From NCBI RefSeq assembly GCF_900142655.1, contig NZ_FRBQ01000001.1, positions 932,115 to 996,114 of the forward strand: a stretch of DNA of 64,000 nucleotides, read 5' to 3'. A model generated the notes under the pieces. The model worked only from the letters and a program-made list of their open reading frames with translations. It was not told the origin of the DNA and ran no database searches. This document shows, one piece after another, positions 61,810 to 64,000 of the stretch (its first letter is position 1; every line of letters starts with the position of its first letter). Origin of the DNA: Phytopseudomonas punonensis. Lineage in GTDB: Bacteria > Pseudomonadota > Gammaproteobacteria > Pseudomonadales > Pseudomonadaceae. Both the position numbers and the translations under genes were made by a program.

Positions 61810-63666
61810 ATGTCCTTTGCCTCCCTCGGTCTCTCCGAGGCTTTAGTCCGTGCGGTCGAAGCCGCCGGCTACACCCAGCCCACTCCGGTGCAACAGCGGG
61901 CCATTCCCGCCGCGTTGCAAGGTCGCGACCTGATGGTTGCAGCCCAGACGGGTACAGGTAAGACAGGCGGTTTCGCGCTGCCGATCCTTGAGCGACTGTT
62001 CCCCAACGGTCACCCGGATCGCGAACAACGCCACGGCCCGAAACAGCCCCGCGTACTGGTGCTCACTCCCACTCGCGAACTGGCCGCCCAGGTGCATGAC
62101 AGCTTCAAGCTATATGCCCGTGACCTGAAATTCGTCAGTACCTGCATCTTTGGTGGTGTTGGCATGAACCCGCAGGTGCAGGCATTGGCCAAGGGCGTCG
62201 ACGTACTGGTCGCCTGCCCGGGTCGCCTGCTCGACCTCGCCGGCCAAGGCAGCGTCGACCTGTCCCACGTGGAAATCCTCGTGCTGGACGAAGCCGACCG
62301 CATGCTCGACATGGGCTTCATTCACGATGTGAAGAAAGTCCTCGCCCGCTTGCCGGCCAAGCGTCAGAACCTGCTGTTCTCGGCGACCTTCTCGAAGGAC
62401 ATCACCGACCTCGCCGGCAAGCTGCTGCACAACCCGGAGCGCATCGAAGTCACGCCGCCGAACACCACGGTCGAGCGTATCGAACAGCGCGTATTCCGTC
62501 TGGCGGCCAGCCACAAGCGCGCCCTGCTCGCTCACCTGATCACCGCAGGCGCCTGGGAACAGGTACTGGTGTTCACCCGTACCAAGCATGGCGCCAACCG
62601 CCTGGCCGAGTACCTGGACAAACACGGCCTGCCGGCCGTAGCGATTCATGGCAACAAGAGCCAGAACGCCCGTACCAAAGCCCTGGCCGACTTCAAGGCC
62701 AATCAGGTTCGCATCCTCGTCGCAACCGATATCGCCGCCCGCGGCCTGGATATCGACCAGTTGCCTCACGTGGTCAACTTCGAGCTGCCTAACGTCGAAG
62801 AAGATTACGTACACCGTATCGGCCGTACCGGCCGTGCCGGTCGTAGCGGTGAGGCGATCTCATTGGTTGCGCCGGACGAAGAGAAGCTGCTCAAGGGCAT
62901 CGAGCGGATGACCAAGCAGAAGATCCCTGACGGCGATCTGATGGGCTTCGATGCCAGCAAAGTCGAGGCCGAGCGCCCGGAAGTTCGTGAGCCGCAGAAG
63001 CCGCGTCAACCGCGTGGTGCCAAGCCGGAAGGCGAACGCCAGAATGGCGGCCGTCGCGACAAAGGCAAGGACGGCGGCCGAGCGAAAACTCAGCCCCAGG
63101 CCAAGGCCAAGCCAGCTCGCGGCCAACAGCCGCGCAGCCAGGCACGCCCAGCGCCTGCAGCAGGCGCCCCGGCCCTGCCACCGGATCGCGCACCGGACGA
63201 GTTCCGCGATGACGAGATCGACAACTTCGGTAACCGCGCTGACTACGTACCGACCCAGGAGAAGCCGCAAGGCCGTGGTCGTCGTCCAGGCGGCGGTCAA
63301 AATGCCGGCGGTGCGGCAGGCCAGGCTCCACGTGGTCAGGGCAAAGGCCCGCGTACCGGCGGCGGTGGCGCGGGTGCCAATGGCGGCGGCAAACGTCAGG
63401 GCCAGGGTCAAGGCGGCGGTCGTAACCGCGGCGGCGACAACCGTGGCCGTGGTGCACGTGACAACGTCACCACTTCGCTGAACCGTGATGAGCTGCCACG
63501 TCGTGAAGGCCCGCGTCGCGACACTCCCGAGAAGCAGCCGATCATCATGCACAAGGCTTCGCGCAGTGATCGCCTGCCGACCGCCGAACAGCTCGATCAG
63601 TTGCCAAGCAGCCGCCCACGTGGCGAGAAGCCTGCTCTGCTGACCCGCAACCGCGACAGCGAGTGA
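61810..63666 (+). CDS. rhlE: DEAD-box ATP-dependent RNA helicase RhlE
   Basis: The 618-residue product has a complete helicase core (residues 1-390): Q motif [11 protein letters not shown], Walker [10 protein letters not shown] (44-52), PTRELA, DEAD at 160-163, SAT, and HRIGRTGR. A 220-residue low-complexity tail is rich in Gly, Arg, Gln and Pro (for example [13 protein letters not shown]). Tails of this kind give RNA binding and promote condensates. RhlE proteins take part in ribosome assembly and RNA decay. The gene stands alone, ending in two hairpins. Confidence 0.95.
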   Translation: MSFASLGLSEALVRAVEAAGYTQPTPVQQRAIPAALQGRDLMVAAQTGTGKTGGFALPILERLFPNGHPDREQRHGPKQPRVLVLTPTRELAAQVHDSFKLYARDLKFVSTCIFGGVGMNPQVQALAKGVDVLVACPGRLLDLAGQGSVDLSHVEILVLDEADRMLDMGFIHDVKKVLARLPAKRQNLLFSATFSKDITDLAGKLLHNPERIEVTPPNTTVERIEQRVFRLAASHKRALLAHLITAGAWEQVLVFTRTKHGANRLAEYLDKHGLPAVAIHGNKSQNARTKALADFKANQVRILVATDIAARGLDIDQLPHVVNFELPNVEEDYVHRIGRTGRAGRSGEAISLVAPDEEKLLKGIERMTKQKIPDGDLMGFDASKVEAERPEVREPQKPRQPRGAKPEGERQNGGRRDKGKDGGRAKTQPQAKAKPARGQQPRSQARPAPAAGAPALPPDRAPDEFRDDEIDNFGNRADYVPTQEKPQGRGRRPGGGQNAGGAAGQAPRGQGKGPRTGGGGAGANGGGKRQGQGQGGGRNRGGDNRGRGARDNVTTSLNRDELPRREGPRRDTPEKQPIIMHKASRSDRLPTAEQLDQLPSSRPRGEKPALLTRNRDSE

Positions 63667-63675
63667 TGGCTCGTT

Positions 63676-63704
63676 GAATACCGGGGCCCACGGCCCCGGT
63701 ATTC
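63676..63704 (+). terminator. GC-rich hairpin after rhlE
   Basis: GAATACCGGGGCC (63676-63688) pairs with GGCCCCGGTATTC (63692-63704) in a perfect 13-bp stem around three bases. No T-run follows, but a second hairpin lies 15 bases later. Confidence 0.6.
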
Positions 63705-63718
63705 AAAAGGTCCACAAA

Positions 63719-63749
63719 CAAAAACGCCGGCTCAGAGCCGGCGTTTTTG
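63719..63749. terminator. Bidirectional terminator between rhlE and the yceI-like gene
   Basis: CAAAAACGCCGGCT (63719-63732) pairs with AGCCGGCGTTTTTG (63736-63749). It is T-rich on both strands and lies between convergent stop codons. Confidence 0.85.
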
Positions 63750-63764
63750 TTTCTAGCGTCAGGC

Positions 63765-64000
63765 TTACTTGCGCACGCCTTCCACGGAGATGATCAGCTC
63801 GACTTCTTGCGAAGCCGGGCCCAGATCTTTCTCGATGTTGAAGTCTTTCAGCTTCAGCTTGGTGCTGCCTTCGAAACCGGCGCGGTAGCCGCCCCACGGG
63901 TCTTTACCCTCGCCGATGAACTTGGCGGCGATGACCACTGGCTTGGTGACGCCATTGAGGGTCAGGTCGCCGGTGATGTCGGCGGTGTCCTTGCCAGTCG
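63765..64000 (-). CDS. YceI family periplasmic protein (partial, C-terminal part)
   Basis: The visible end reads [23 protein letters not shown] sequence, then [18 protein letters not shown] and the stop, which matches the C-terminal strands of the YceI lipocalin-like barrel. The upstream visible part includes [32 protein letters not shown] strands. These proteins bind polyisoprenoids such as ubiquinone precursors in the periplasm. The N-terminus and any signal peptide lie beyond the window end. Confidence 0.85.
   Translation of the reverse strand, partial: TGKDTADITGDLTLNGVTKPVVIAAKFIGEGKDPWGGYRAGFEGSTKLKLKDFNIEKDLGPASQEVELIISVEGVRK

Overview
The window is a high-GC chromosomal segment from a Pseudomonas sensu lato. 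Evidence for this is the run lptM-lysA-dapF-DUF484-xerC beside cyaY and cyaA, SutA, the spu polyamine locus, an OprD-family porin, the tktA-epd-pgk-fda cluster next to metK, and an S-adenosylhomocysteine (SAH) riboswitch in front of ahcY. I cannot fix the species. There is no rRNA, tRNA, CRISPR array, insertion sequence or prophage; this is core chromosome.

Layout. 1-10,100: a periplasmic binding protein, adenylate cyclase, Rnk, frataxin (CyaY), then the lysine/peptidoglycan precursor operon lptM-lysA-dapF-DUF484-xerC-HAD. 10,100-18,800: SutA, a frameshifted yjbQ, glnK with two tandem ammonium transporters, ubiK, comM and a BCCT osmolyte transporter. 18,900-31,900: polyamine uptake and catabolism (spuBCDEFGH on the minus strand; a second gamma-glutamylpolyamine synthetase, a TetR regulator and agmatine deiminase on the plus strand). 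32,000-44,400: porin, two c-di-GMP enzymes around a fatty acid desaturase, a GST, a YccS-type transporter, a GreA/B-like protein, a zinc metallopeptidase and a PQQ-type sugar dehydrogenase. 44,500-50,700: fda, two small lipoproteins, pgk, epd and tktA on the minus strand. 50,900-59,100: methionine cycle (ArsR-methyltransferase regulator, metK, ahcY, metF) interrupted by ligB and small genes. 59,300-64,000: ppnN, a siderophore-interacting protein, rhlE and a partial YceI gene.

Genes that work together. MetK makes S-adenosylmethionine, AhcY removes the SAH by-product and MetF supplies methyl groups for methionine. Two SAH-linked controls are visible within 6 kb: a perfect palindrome before the ArsR-methyltransferase/metK pair, and an SAH riboswitch before ahcY-metF. 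The spu genes import putrescine and spermidine through an ABC transporter with two binding proteins and feed them to gamma-glutamylation and transamination. AguA adds putrescine precursor from agmatine.

Most notable irregularities: a two-base deletion in the start of yjbQ; a duplicated spuG tail that now supplies the spuH ribosome binding site and creates a 29-codon ORF linked by ATGA overlaps at both ends; absence of spuA and aguB from their usual places; and an 815-bp spuB/spuI spacer with perfect tandem 10-bp repeats.
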